Assembly: GCA_020064725.1 (NCBI GenBank) | Contig: JAGTWJ010000003.1 | Location: 3,038,001 to 3,102,000, forward strand | DNA: 64,000 bases | Direction of reading: 5' to 3' | DNA from: Drechslerella dactyloides | Taxonomy: Eukaryota > Ascomycota > Orbiliomycetes > Orbiliales > Orbiliaceae | In this document: positions 38,097-49,913 of the stretch, in pieces | Numbering within the stretch: position 1 is the first letter of the stretch | How the letters are laid out: each line of letters starts with the position of its first letter | The notes under the pieces: model-generated | Told to the model about the DNA's origin: nothing | Databases searched by the model: none | What the model saw: only the letters and a program-made list of their open reading frames with translations | Translations under genes and position numbers: made by a program

Positions 38097-39594
38097 TTAG
38101 AATGCTCCGCGGTGAGGCACGGTGAATCTCCTTATCGGCGATAATTGTCTTACTTCCTCCGGCTCTCTGCCCAATATTTGAACAGTAAGCATATATTGCG
38201 TATTAAATAAACCCGCTTCTTAATAGAATCGGTATAGGGCTGCTAGCCGTGGAAGAGGAAGAGGCGGTTCATAGGAATCCAGACCATAAGCATATTTATA
38301 GATGATACTTTCGCGGTGCTCAACGGGCCATCGCCCAATGCCTAATTCTTCGGGTCCTCGAACAAGGCAACGGTTTCTAGAGGGGGCTTCGCCATCATGC
38401 AGGCATCATGTAGGCATTCTGTAGGCGGAAAAACGGTTCACTTTCTGGAAGGGAGTTGCAAAGGATGGGGTTTAGTTTAAAGCATTCTTGAAGCAGCGTA
38501 TCATCGTTAACACGACATCCGACAGTGTTTAGTCGGCCCGGATTGCGAAATCGGTCAAGCTAAGATCTAAAATTTAATAAGTCTGAGTGGGGTATAGTAT
38601 GCTGCCGTTTGCAAACTTGAAGTCTTCTGTAATAGTGAGATTCGGATAGCGTGCCGTGGCGTTTATCCACTTGAGAATATATCATGTTGAGCCTTTAGGC
38701 AAGATGAATTCTTATGCGCAGGTTTTTCCCTGCCCAAAGGGATAGCATGCCTGAAGAAGTGTTCTGTGTTCTCAGCTACGACGAGGGGTCTGGTACCTCT
38801 TACTAATAGAGCAATGGCCTTACTGCATGTAAACCTATATTGGACATTATTTAGCTCCTGTCAGTATCCGGAACTATATAAGGCTTGGCGCCGGTGTTAT
38901 GTCAAAAATCAAAGGTGTCTAGCGATTCGGAGGTGTTATTCGCATATACTTGCCAGATCCTAGCGAAGATCCGGTCAGCTCGGATAGTTTACCAATGCAC
39001 GCCAGATAATCTATGGTGTAGCGTCGAAGTCTCAGTTGTCAGCTCCGATAATGATATGAAGACTTAGTCATATATTGAGAGACAACCAGGCATTCTCGGC
39101 GTTCGGTCGCCTCTATTTCGAAGGTGCTGGTGCATTAGGCCGATAGTTTCGCACAGAAGAAGATTCAATTCTCCAACTACTGGAACATGAGGACTCTAAA
39201 TCGCAGGCAACTTTCCTAAGCTAAGCTGCACATAAAGAATAATTCAATGGCACCAAAAACACATTTCAATATCCTTTATAATTCGAGTTCAGTAGGTATG
39301 TATTTTTACGGAGTATATACAGTTCTTACGCCAACCAGTCACACCAGAGCCTCCAGCTACATACTCACAACGTATTTGATAGTTATGGATATAGCACCCT
39401 AATAAAAGACCCTTCGGCGCATCCATGCAACACTTTTGAAATCCCCCCCAACAAACTGCTTAAATAGTGCAAATCCATATTTTGTAACATAACAGACGAT
39501 ACACATTTGATCTAATTTAGTTTGCAGAATGGAACTAGATTATTTATATTACCTATAGTAAGTTTTAATGGTTAGTCCACAGCAAATAACCTTG
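38097..39594. other. Intergenic
   Basis: No supported gene, only short random frames. Confidence 0.5.
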
Positions 39595-39630
39595 GATGAT
39601 CTAGAGGGTCAGAATACGGCCAACAGGAGC
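39595..39630 (+). repeat. 36-nt upstream motif, copy 3 of 3
   Basis: Starts GATGATCTAGAGGG and ends GGCCAACAGGAGC. It corresponds to the motifs at 4382 and 4503 upstream of the broken paralogue. Confidence 0.65.
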
Positions 39631-40087
39631 ACCTCGATCAATATACCACTAGATTAGTTTAGTTGGAGTCAGATTGGGAACCAGCTATCAATCCCGAAGT
39701 ACCATAGACTTTGACGGCGAAGAGGCTCAAGATAGAATCGACAAAATCATCCCGTTCACTATATTAGAATTAAAATATAAATACTACGTTTATGAGCCTA
39801 TCTAGGCTCCAGTCAAGATGTGCACATCAACGACAAGGCTAGTATCATAATTCTATGCCAGACTCGAGGCGATGCTTCAGAGGGTTGCCAGGTTGGGTGA
39901 ACGCCATATCTGTATACGAAATATTAGACCCAGAGTATAGAACGGCGAGTTTCTCGGGCTTGCATCCGGCTTCTATTAGCTGCTTGATATCACTCCTTCC
40001 TTCATTCATTGAGGTTATCAGAAACCCTCAAATCCCAAGACACCTTCTCTTCACGTCATTGCATGATCACCCCCATTCACTTGCTCA
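39595..40087. promoter_or_regulatory. Upstream region homologous to that of the 5 kb paralogue
   Basis: Shares with 4382-4852 the 36-nt motif, an ACCAGCTATCAATCC/GCCAGCTATCGACCC stretch, a CTTTGACG-GAGGCT segment, and a GAGGTTATCAGAAACC/AAGGTTACCAGAAACC stretch plus AGACACCTTC near the start codon. Probably promoter and 5' UTR. Confidence 0.55.
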
Positions 40088-42162
40088 ATGGAAGCGATGG
40101 ATCTCGCCGTCGTAAGCACCCCTCGCGCTCTCAGTGTGCGCCGCATTGCGACTGTTGGCGGTGGGCCTGCCGCGCTCTCATTCCTTCTCCAACTTAAATC
40201 TAAATTGGATGCCACGCCCACGGCTACCTGCTCCCGGATCGAGATTACTGTGCTGGACAAAAGCGCTCATTTCGGCCCTGGTCAGGGATTCGCGCGGGCC
40301 CAGAGCGGCGCATACCGGCTAAACTTCCCCCGGGAGCTCATGGAGCCGGTTGCTGATACCATTGGCAACTTTAGTGCTTGGCTGCGGGTCGTTGCCCCCC
40401 AGTGCACGACAGAGTACCCTTCCCGACGGCTTTTCGGGATATACCTAGAGCAGCTTGGGAAACGTTTGCTCGCCGAGGCTGCTGAGGACAATCCCCGCAT
40501 CGGCATCAAGTTTCTCCCTCACCGCGAGGTGATTAGTATCGAATGCGACGACTCACCCACGCCAGCTCCCTTTCGCGTCCGACACTCAAGCGTCGGCGGG
40601 GATGGCTGCGGCAGAGGATATTTGGAGGTTGACGAAGTGGTTCTCTGCACGGGTACTGTTCCTTGCGATAATTACCAAGAGTTTCGGGATAAAGAGGGCT
40701 ATGGGCACGATGCGGAGAGCATCCGTCGACTGATGGCCGGACTGCGAGGGGATGAGACCATTGGTACCATTGGCAGCCGCCTCAGTGCTATTGATGTGGC
40801 AATGGAGCTTCGCAAGCGGGGCCATCACGGTGAGATAATCATGGGTATGTAGGGAATACTTTTTTCTGTCAGGCCAGACAATCAACAAAAAGATCCGAAG
40901 AGCTCGCTCACGCGCCCCACATATTAGGCTCACACAACGGCCTCCTCCCCGCAGTTGGTGCGTTCTATACCGTCAAAGAAGTGCCGATGAAAGCCAAAGG
41001 GTCTTGTCCCCGGCGTGAGGGTGGCTCTGCCAACAGAACGGTCAACTACCTGATGGGAAGACCCGCTTCGCCGCCTGCATGTTTCTCGAGCCCGAGCCAA
41101 CCACCATCGATGATGGCTGCCGAGACAAAAGAGCGTCGTTGCAATGGGCTACGCCACCTCCACCCTTCGCTCGTGTCAGAGTCCGCAGGTACCGAAGAAT
41201 TGACGATGCGGTTTTTTGCCGAGATCAACACCATGGTGCGAGAGGATTGGCATCGAGATGCCTCGGGAGCACACGATCCGCCTTTAGCCAGCTACGAGAA
41301 GATGGTTGAATACATAGCGAATGTGTCCCCCCGCGAGTGGCTCGATCGCCAGATACGGCGGGCGGAACGCGGCGTCGTCGAGCCGTATCATGCGCTCTTC
41401 TTCCAGCTCTACCCGCACATACCCAAGCTATGGGCCCGATTACCAGAGCAGGAGAAGAGCCGGTATTTTGAGAAAGTCCATTGGCTATTCATGTCGTACT
41501 TTTCGGGCTTTCCTCTCGAGAACGCTTGGCCGATGCGTGAGATGCTCTTCAACGGGCGGCTGACCGTCTTGCGTGATTGCAAGTTCACTCGTGGTGCCGG
41601 CGGCTTTGTGATCGAAGGGCGGAAAGCGGGATGTAAAGAGACTGAGAGCCGCCGCGTCTCTCGCCTATTTAACGCATCAGGACTCGGTAGCGACGCAAGA
41701 AGCCACCCGCTCTACTCCAGGCTAGTCGACTCGGGTCTCCTCCGCCCGCATCGGTTCGGCGGCGTCGAGTTCGAGCTGGATACTTATCGTGTAATCAGCA
41801 ATCGCACTAAGGCTCCCAATCCTTGCCTATACGTGATCGGTGAAATGACAAAGGGCCAGATTCTGATTACCTCATGCATGGGTATCATAGCCAAGCAGGC
41901 AGAAAGGGTGGCAGCCCAGGTCCTAAACAGGATCGCAGAGGGCCTTCCTGGGGAAAATTACAAGCTTACGGTTGCTTTGCCAGCCAAACTCACACCCAAA
42001 GCCCACGTTTACAAGACACGACCCGCCGAACTCCACACCGGAACTCCTCACACAAATGCACCCTACGCGACCATTGCTCTCAAGAAGAGCCTCGCCCTGC
42101 CGAAGTCCATGCCCCTCGTTGTGCACGCCCTCGACCTTCCTTTAGAGATACCCACTTGGTAA
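40088..42162 (+). CDS. FAD/NAD(P)-binding flavoprotein, intact copy
   Basis: Exons are 40088-40844 and 40928-42162 (663 aa), with an 83-nt phase-1 intron (GTATGT donor, TATTAG acceptor) at the same place as in the broken copy. The N-terminal VGGGPAALSFLLQLKSKLD is a Rossmann FAD-binding motif. HFGPGQGFA and YRLNF follow, then LCTGTVPCDNYQEF and a second nucleotide-binding region (GTIGSRLSAIDVAMELRKRG), where the usual second Gly is Arg. The C-terminal part has FGGVEFELDTYRV and LYVIGEMTKGQILITS. This order fits the FAD-NAD(P)-binding protein family (PF13454-like), distantly related to N-hydroxylating and other class B flavoproteins. Substrate and partner are unknown. The aldoxime dehydratase lies 3.8 kb downstream with a MITE-like element between. 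Confidence 0.88.
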
Positions 42163-42736
42163 TCTTCAGCCTTTCACAAACGCGATATGCGATATCGCAA
42201 GTTGAGTATGGCAAGTGCTTAACTAACTAACCGTTCAACCGGCTGATATATTGCCTATTTTCCATGTTTGGTTCTTTATAAGATCCCGGAGGTTACCTTC
42301 CCACCGTAAAAATCTTCTAAGCTTTCGAGCTCCTATGAGTTTCATGGCACCTGTTTTGACTGCAAGATCGAGACAGAATGGTCTCGTAAAACCAGACGCG
42401 CACGAAGTGCAGGGGCACGTCAGACAGAATGGAAATCATTAACAATGATATAAGTCTATACTGTTATACTGAGCTGTCAAAATTACAAAACAAAATAGAA
42501 CCAGTCCAAGATCTACAGATAATTTACATAAGAATCGAGCACAAATCTATCCAGCTTAAACACTGCATTAAAAACTGCTGTTCTCTAGGCCTTCTTATTG
42601 TAGAACAGCTTTTACAGCCGCACTATATATATAAATATCTACCTTAGGTCTAGCTGCCTAATTGCAAACAAAGTATTCTCACTTCTAAAGCTGCCTTAAT
42701 AGCTGGGATCCAAGTGTATGCAGTTCTGGTGGATTG
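42163..42736. other. Intergenic, AT-rich
   Basis: 3' flank of the flavoprotein gene. No gene was seen. Confidence 0.5.
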
Positions 42737-42738
42737 TA

Positions 42739-42812
42739 TGGCGTACAAAATCGATCAAAAGATACACATTCGTTTTCACATCATATATAATGCCATTAAA
42801 CATATGTAGTAT
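42739..42812 (+). repeat. Left terminal inverted repeat of MITE
   Basis: 74 bp, reverse complement of 43414-43487 with one mismatch. Confidence 0.85.
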
Positions 42813-42920
42813 AGTTCAAACCCCTACAAATACCACCAAGATCTACATTTATAGGTGAAATTCACCTAGAAACATAGCTACCAATTTGACCACACCAATT
42901 AAGTAGAGGCCAGGCAGCAG

Positions 42921-43000
42921 AAACCAGCCCACTCCCCAACAGAAACCAGCCCACTCTCCAGCAAAAGCCAGCCCACTCTCCAGCAAAAGCCAGCCCAGCC
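42921..43000. repeat. 22-bp tandem repeats inside MITE
   Basis: About three and a half units of the type AAACCAGCCCACTCTCCAGC start at 42921, 42943, 42965 and 42987. Looser GGCCAGCTCTTGCT-type repeats occur at 43160-43200. Confidence 0.8.
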
Positions 43001-43413
43001 CCTAGCATACACAGAAACCAACCCAACAAAAACCAGCCCAGTTAGCCCCACAGAATTGGCCAATATACAACAGCCCAGGCATAGAGATATATACACACAT
43101 ATACATATATACATACACATATATCTATATATTCTACTATTAGGCTAGCCACTTACTAGGCCAGCTCTTGCTAAACCAGCTCTTGCTAGACCAGCTAGGC
43201 TGACTTCTACTAGGCCAACTTCTATATATACTAGAGGCTGGGCCAGCTTCTGTTAAAAAATAGGCCAACTTCTGCTGGGGAGTGGGCTAGTTTCTGCTGC
43301 CCAGCCCAATAACAGACATAACCTTAAAACTGTTATTTAATTTATAATAAAAATATTAAATACTCAACAGACCTATAAGCGTAAGCCTTGGCAGTATCTA
43401 CAGGGATTAACAC

Positions 43414-43487
43414 ATACTATATATGTTTAATGGCATTATATATGATGTGAAAACGAATGTGTATCTTTTGATCGATTTTGTACGCCA
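43414..43487 (-). repeat. Right terminal inverted repeat of MITE
   Basis: Partner of 42739-42812. The outermost bases read CGATTTTGTACGCCA before the TA duplication. Confidence 0.85.
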
Positions 43488-43489
43488 TA

Positions 43490-45964
43490 GACTGTAATGA
43501 TGGCTTTCTATGGTAGATGCATACCGAATTGCAACGTTGCTGAGTAAGAGGTGTAGATCCATGGGTTTGATACACAAGATCAATATAGCATAATCCTGGG
43601 TCACATCTGCCCTCATCCGTTTCCGTGACTTTGATGAAATATGGGCATGAACTTGGTCTGTGTCATTCATTGTTGTGTGTCTTGTGCAATTATGGATAGG
43701 AACGACATGCGATTGTACTGGACGGCGGTTTTATATCCGTGTAATTATACTTTCATCATGAGGCTTGATCAAATTTCCAATGATGGTGCGTATATTGTCA
43801 TAGGAGGATCTTTATCCGTCCCGTCATTAATTGATACGTTGCCCCTGCTTCATCAGCCAGTGAATTCCTGAGATGATGAACGCTGGTTTGGGGTCACAGC
43901 ATCAAAGTCCAGCCGCCCGACAATGCGGCCATTTTGCGTACGGCATGAGTTAAGACTAATAGCCCAGAATATAGCGGAATTAAATATTACGCTACACAAA
44001 CCTTTGGAAGAACAGCCAGGTTTTGTTGGGATTCAAGGCTATTGCAGATTCCAACCATTAAAAAAATTCTTTCATTGGTACTGCAGGGTTAAAGCTCTGT
44101 TCGGTTTGTGTGTGCAGGTGTATGTATGTATATCTGTAATGCATTATTAGTCTTGGTGCCAGACGCCGGCTCGCGGTTGTCAAGACCAGATAAGTCTGAC
44201 CTCGAGACTAGTTAATGCATAGACTATTCTAGCTAACACAACTTGGAGTTCGGCGGTTCATTTGGAAGCTAAGGCGGCGATGGCTGGTCTTGTAAACCAA
44301 ACCCTTCGTTGCGTTGTGCGACGGCCAATAGGACCGTTGTAGCCTTGCGTACAGCTAAAAGTATTTGTTCTTAAAATTATTAAAGTTCCTTTTAAATTTA
44401 TATATTACTTTAGTGGATTATTTATTTAATTTTATAGTGGAAGTTTTTTTTTAATTATAAATTAAAATTTATAAAAAAAACATAGATATTATATAGTTAA
44501 AGCCATAGGATAGCCTCATCTGAAGTTAGCAGGGAAGGCGTCTGGCTTGCGAGACAAGGATACCCTGACAGATATTATTATATCCATGTGTTCACCGCAG
44601 CAACGTTTATGGCAATCTTGGAACATTCGGGGTAAATATTTGGGAACGTGTGTATTTCCCCGCCGGCATGCGGGACCTGCTCCCAGCACCATATAACAGC
44701 CGGTTAGATTGGCTCTCCTTGTAATCCCAGTCTCCACCTCGACCAATTTCTCTAATCGGTTTCAGAAATTAAAGACGTTGTCCGGTCGTGGAAACATCGC
44801 AAGGACAATGTTGCCTCCTTAGGGTCGAGGGCAAGAATTTTTGAAGGCTCGATCACCAGTTCCAGCGATATTGTTCATTTGGCATCGGCATCGGTGGTCC
44901 TACTAAGCTTGAATCTTCTTGAAAGCCATATAGCCAGCCGAATCTACGAAAGATTATTGGGTCAACTTAGTCTGGCGTGCTGCTTCTTAATGCACGCTTT
45001 TATGCTTACAGCTTCCTTAGCACTTCGTATATCAAGACTATTGGGGCGTAATATTTTCCCTGAGCAAACTGTTCCGCGAGGAAGACTTGGGCTTTAAGCA
45101 TGCCAGAAAACATTCAAGCTCTCCATCGGCCATCCTTTTCAACAAACATAATTTTCCATTGTAGTTTTGCTGTTACGCAGACCTATTTCCGGCTTTTGGT
45201 GGAATTGTCTGCTATAAAGGGAAGTGGCTAGAAATTTTTATGTAGGACTATCAGCGGACACTTAGAGAGAGCAGCTGTTGGCAAGTTTCTTGGGGAACGG
45301 AAACCCTGCTTCGTACAATGAACCTCTTTTCGTCTCTCAAAACCCCGAAGGCCAAGGCGATGTATGGCGAATGTTACTTACACGAGGGTTATATCAATTA
45401 ATTTGTTTATGTTTGTTATCAATCCAGTAGAAGGAAGGACTGGGACAAATTCTCCGCTAAAGGTCAACAATCGCACGCCCCACAACTCTACGGCCGGGTA
45501 ATTTAAGTTGAAAAAAGCCCTTCCAGTTCCTATTGTTATAAACATTAAGCCGATGTTTGCACGATATCAAAAACCACCATTGGCACAAGTCAATGCTAGT
45601 ACTTCCATCTTTCATCTCGCTTCTTTCTTCAACTCCGCCTCTAGGGCATCAGCTATCTCTTCTCCGTCTGTGCTGTATTCGTATCCGCAGCAGCTTGTCA
45701 TTTTGGTCCTCCAAAGCTCATAAGCGAGCTAAACGAAGCCATAATATCTATCAACATCCAGCACCAGTCAATCAAGAAGTAAACTGTAGTGCCAGGGTAC
45801 ATACACTCTGTATACAACAACAGGTTCACACGGTCCATAGATCTACGGATGTCTAGGCAATTTGTCACGGCATCCATCAAACCACCCAATTCCAAGCACA
45901 GCCGCTAAAGATTAAGGTTTATCAAGGAATCTTTACATCAGGTTTCAGAGCATTGTAGATTACA
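43490..45964. other. Intergenic with AT-rich core
   Basis: No supported gene. About 44350-44510 is extremely AT-rich. Near 44190-44215 a CAGATAAGTCTGACCTCGAGACTAG-type stretch has a similar reverse-complement copy at about 58235-58265, so old dispersed repeats are present. Confidence 0.5.
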
Positions 45965-47068
45965 ATGGATGCCACCTCCGAGGAACCCCAGGCATCACTC
46001 CCCGCTTCGCTCGAGCATGCTATCCCACCCCATCTCATCGTCGAAAGAACTCAACCCTGGCACAAGGACGCCCGGCAGCTTCCGAAGGGCGCTTCGCACT
46101 CCTTCTGGTTCGGCTCTGATATCGAAAGCATTGTGGTACTATACATCGGCCTTCAATTCCTTCCCGGGACAGATGTGGACGTCCCTGTCGCTTCCACAAG
46201 AAAGTATCTCAACCGCGTTCATGATGGCCACTATTACCATTGTGAGACATCGGGTCTGGATGATGAAGGCTATCAGACCATTGTTTCAATCGCCTATTGG
46301 AAGAATACCCAGGATTACCGCGTCTGGAAGGCAGCCTTGCCGAAGGACTGGTATCATGAGGGGCTTGAACTTGACGGACCTGTTGGCGCGTTCATCGAGA
46401 TTTATACACCAACGGTCCGGGACATGGAGTCATCTTATTCCCACACGATTCCTCATGGTTGGGGGCACATCGCTGACCATACTACTAAGCCTACTGACCT
46501 GTGTGGGTATCTGGGCTCCATGCGCGATCGTTTTCCAAGGGCGCAAAGCGATGAGTTAATAGCAAAGGGGCACCCGAAGGCAGTAAATCTTCCTGCTGGT
46601 GCTGATAGCCGTGGCCGCATCGTTGCTGTCGAGCCGCACAGCAATGCCGTCGTTGTTAATTCCGGTCAACGCTGGAAGCTTGCGGAGGAAGAGGAGCGGG
46701 AATATTATCACGGCAGAATTCAGCCCAAACTGAACATATTTCTCACACCCCTTGCAGAAGGGTTATCGGTTGGGTGTTACTTTCAACGCTTCCTGGTAAT
46801 GAATTGCCCTGAAACGAATAGCTGCCATACCATTAGCTATAGTCTCTGGCATTCTCAGAGCCATCTTGAAGCCTATGTTTTGAAAAAGCCGCATCGGGAA
46901 CTTATGAGCGTTGCTATCGTGGATTACCTCAAGAGGCAAAAGAGCGGCGGCGCAAAACTCGAGCTCTATCATGAAGCCATGGTGCTGGAGGAAAAGAACC
47001 AAACGTTTGAATATTTCAACTGTCATCCGCGGACCGGCATGCTGCGAGCAATCATGTTGAAGAGTTGA
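45965..47068 (+). CDS. Haem-containing aldoxime dehydratase (phenylacetaldoxime dehydratase family)
   Basis: A single exon encodes 367 aa, the usual length for the family. Family blocks are seen in order: the QTIVSIAYWKNTQDYRVW segment, CGYLGSMRDRFPRAQSD, NAVVVNSGQRW, LSVGCYFQRF, ISYSLWHSQSHLEAY, KKPHREL (His about 310, matching the proximal haem ligand), KLELYHEAM (His about 336, matching the catalytic distal His) and FEYFNCHPRTGMLRA. These enzymes use ferrous haem to dehydrate aldoximes to nitriles, usually in the cytosol. Both histidines are kept, so activity is likely. The neighbours are the MITE region upstream and the convergent mitochondrial carrier downstream. The flavoprotein gene at 40088 is the nearest metabolic gene. 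Confidence 0.92.
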   Translation: MDATSEEPQASLPASLEHAIPPHLIVERTQPWHKDARQLPKGASHSFWFGSDIESIVVLYIGLQFLPGTDVDVPVASTRKYLNRVHDGHYYHCETSGLDDEGYQTIVSIAYWKNTQDYRVWKAALPKDWYHEGLELDGPVGAFIEIYTPTVRDMESSYSHTIPHGWGHIADHTTKPTDLCGYLGSMRDRFPRAQSDELIAKGHPKAVNLPAGADSRGRIVAVEPHSNAVVVNSGQRWKLAEEEEREYYHGRIQPKLNIFLTPLAEGLSVGCYFQRFLVMNCPETNSCHTISYSLWHSQSHLEAYVLKKPHRELMSVAIVDYLKRQKSGGAKLELYHEAMVLEEKNQTFEYFNCHPRTGMLRAIMLKS

Positions 47069-47481
47069 ATTGATCGGGTTATAGAGAACCGTAGCAACGA
47101 ATACTTCTTTATACTCACGTTGATATGGTATTGATGATGAAAGTCATCACTGTTTTCGTTTCCATTGCTGACTGTTCTCTGTTCAGGATATGGTATATAT
47201 ATCAATAAACAGCGGATAACGGGGTCACAGTATTAAGAACAGCTAGTGTAAAATAGGGTCTAGGACAGTAATTGTGTAAACAGGGATCGGTATATTATAA
47301 CTAAATTTTTAGCTGCAACTTAGGCGCAGTATTAATTTAATTTATTTATTAATATTAATAAGTGTTCAACGACACTCTATATTGAGTATTATTCAATATA
47401 TTCTACATTGACCAAGCCTGTACGATATGCATGTGCACCAAGTCTATATACAAGCGGCGCTCTACCCGTGCCATCTATCCG
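47069..47481. other. Short gap between convergent 3' ends, AT-rich
   Basis: 3' UTR sequence of the aldoxime dehydratase and carrier genes. A TTAATTTAATTTATTTATTAA stretch lies around 47333. Nothing else was seen. Confidence 0.5.
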
Positions 47482-48831
47482 CTAATCTACCTCCTCATCG
47501 AACATCTTGCGCATCGTCTTATGAGCCCACTCAACGCCCTATTCACAACACCCATTAGCACAGCCGCATCGCAAAACCAACTATGCGTATCAACACGCAG
47601 GATTCACGCAGTACTCACCACAAACGTCGCCGCATTCGCCGGCACAGCACGCAGCAGTGCCGGCGTCAGCCCCGGGAAGAAAGCCTTAATGCCACCCCTG
47701 CCGTAAATCTCCCTCATAACACCACCGACCGTCACTTTGCCGGGAGAGCTCTGCAGCCGGCTCTTGACGGTGTCAACGGGGAATATGCTGATCCACATGG
47801 CGATGCCGGCTGCGCCACCTGCCGCGACGATGGCGGGCATGCTGAGGTCTTTGCTGTCCGCTGGTGTTAGTGCTCTTTTGGTGTACTCGTACGCGGCAAA
47901 GTAGGCGGCGGAGCCGGGGCCGTCGCGGGCGAGGGTGGCGAAGGAGCCGCGGAAGACGGAGCGGATGCCGCCTTCGGCGTAGAGTTGGCGGACGACGTCG
48001 AAGCCGCCAGAGTACTTTTTCGGGCCGGATGACTGGCCTTGGATTTGGAGGAGGACCTTCACACGCTCGCTAGTTCGCCGGCATGTTAGTGGGAGAATTG
48101 GGGTTGCAGGTATTTCGTATGGCGTACTCACAAGGGAGCAGTGATGAGTGTCATGGGTATCGCGGAGAAGAAGCCGGCGGCGGAAATCTGCGCGATGGAG
48201 AGCTGTCCGTCCTTGACTTCCGACGTCGCCTGGACGATCTTCTTGCCCATGTCGTATCCCCAGAAGCTGACGGCGACTGCCCACGTCCCTTCGTTAGCAT
48301 ATTTCTCGCGCTGTTACATGCGACTGGTGTGGAGAAACGTACACATTGGCGTGACACCGACCAGCGGCGCGGAAACACCAGCATAGAGACCCTGCGCGCC
48401 ACAAACAGTCAGCACTCGCCGTCTAAACGATTGCACCAGTCTATTCTGGTGTTGCTATCATACCCGTCTTAAGCCCTCCTTCGCCAATGTCTTTCTCACT
48501 ACGTCCAGCGTGCCGGAATAGACACCTTTCTCGGCAGTCTGTAGTCGCACCTTGACCAGATCGAACGGGTGCCCTGTAGAAGCTGTCAGCGTATTTGCAA
48601 CAAACGACACTGGCCATGCCACATCGATTTGAATGGCAACGTGTAAAATGAGCCCAGCTAATGGTGTTACGCACCGACGACAACAGCGCAGACGCCGCCT
48701 ACACCGCCGGCGACAAATGATCGCACGCCGGAGACCTGCGCGGTGGCAGCGGCCTTTGCAATTTCCTTCGCCTCATCCTTGACGTCAGCAGCCACCGAAA
48801 TGGCGGACTCTTTCGACGACATCTGGCTCAT
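47482..48831 (-). CDS. acuH: Mitochondrial carnitine/acylcarnitine carrier
   Basis: Six exons on the minus strand are 48831-48675, 48573-48464, 48391-48343, 48276-48132, 48069-47619 and 47538-47482 (322 aa), frame kept at every junction. Three mitochondrial-carrier repeats are marked by PFDLVK, PFERVK and PVDTVK. The sequence around FFSAIPMTLITAPFERVKVLLQIQ, then ARDGPGSAAYFAAYE, then GGAAGIAMWISIFPVDTVKS, is typical of the carnitine/acylcarnitine carrier (yeast Crc1, Aspergillus AcuH). It exchanges acylcarnitine for carnitine across the inner membrane and is needed for growth on acetate and fatty acids. The start was chosen at MSQMSSKES; the next ATG at 48822 is equally possible. The short last exon encodes GVEWAHKTMRKMFDEEVD. 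Confidence 0.93.
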
Positions 48832-49913
48832 TCCTCCGGTCGCGTCCCTTTCGCCTATTTTGAAACTCGGTGATTCGCGTGTAGGTAGCCGGAGTGAGCA
48901 CCCAGACGAGTATTGGGTGTAATGATGGAGGCGGGAGACGTGACGAGTTGCGCCGGCGTAAAGGTTTGAGGATGTATGACGTTTATGGAATGTGCGCTGT
49001 GTCACAAGCCGACAGCCGAAACGAAACAAAATCCGGGGAACTGAACAAAGCCTGTCTCACGACCTCAACGACGGCGATGGTGAATATAAAAAGATGGAGT
49101 TTTGGGAGAAAATCGATAAAGTCGCGAGGGTAGATAAAATATTTCGCTAGCGCGGCCGGGGCGCCTTTAATCTTTTCCTTCATCCGATCTTATCGGCGAT
49201 CGCAGACTAGCTTCCAGAGCTCCGAGGCAGCTGGCTACGGCGATGAGGCAGGCCGGCTAGAACCCCGGCCGGCCTCTTCCAGTCGGTGCGTTTAGCGCGC
49301 TGTCGGCGGCGGGCTGGCCTTTGCTTTCATGTGGTTGGACCTCGGTCGGACGGAGGCCAGGCTGGGGGGCGGGGGATGCCGAACCGGGCAGCTGCGGCTG
49401 CATGAATCGCCTGGAGCGGTCAGCTGGGTATCATGGACTGTGCGGCAGCGGGTGGCCGGGCCACTGCAGGCTGTAAAGAGAGTCCGGCCGGGCGGAGGGC
49501 GGTCAGATGTCGTGATACTCGATGCATCGTTTGTTCGTAGGCGTAATTATCCGTCGTGGGGCTGCGGAGCTGGCCTGTGCGTACAACTGCTCGTATCGAT
49601 GCGAAGAACGTACCACCGCGGCCAGCTTGGCTATCGCTCATAAAATGTATGGTATCACATATCACGACTGGCTGACAATTCACTGGCCAGCCCAGTGGAG
49701 ATATTGAATACAGGAAGATAGTAATGATTAAGCATTGTGTTTGGAGGTATCTATTTATCTAGATCTAAGAGAGGTAAACCCATAACCAGGTCGCTGAAAC
49801 TTCAAAGCAGGAAGAGCAATTCTCAATCAAGTATACCCAACTCCATCCAATGTATCCGTCTATATATCGATCGTCCATATACAAATCCTCCCTGGTAAGC
49901 ACGTTGGTAACCA
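48832..49913. other. Intergenic
   Basis: Promoter of the carrier gene and 3' flank of the next gene. No supported coding sequence; the middle is GC-rich. Confidence 0.5.

Larger units (their letters stand above)
42739..43487. mobile_element. MITE-like foldback element with TA target-site duplication
   Basis: The ends are long inverted repeats starting TGGCGTACAAAATCGATCAA. The outer 67 bp match perfectly as reverse complements, and the match extends to 74 bp with one mismatch. TA lies directly outside both ends (42737-42738 and 43488-43489), as expected for a Tc1/mariner-type insertion. The 749-bp element encodes no transposase. The interior has 22-bp tandem repeats on the left and an inner inverted repeat (42913-42944 with 43270-43301, two mismatches). 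The near-identical ends suggest recent activity. An alternative is a non-mobile palindromic repeat with TA at both borders by chance. Confidence 0.75.

Noticed and set aside
42899..43120. Minus-strand frame rich in Gly/Trp/Val repeats
   Set aside because: It is produced by the 22-bp tandem repeats of the MITE, not by a coding gene.
43407..43670. 87-codon minus-strand frame crossing the right end of the MITE
   Set aside because: It runs across the element border and the terminal inverted repeat, so it is not an original gene.
44157..44215. Short stretches similar to 22620-22645 and to the reverse complement of 58235-58265
   Set aside because: Matches are only about 20-26 nt and imperfect; a dispersed repeat is possible but cannot be defined from one window.
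49420..49683. Short frames between the carrier and the 382-aa gene
   Set aside because: No domain, no splicing support and GC-rich random composition.
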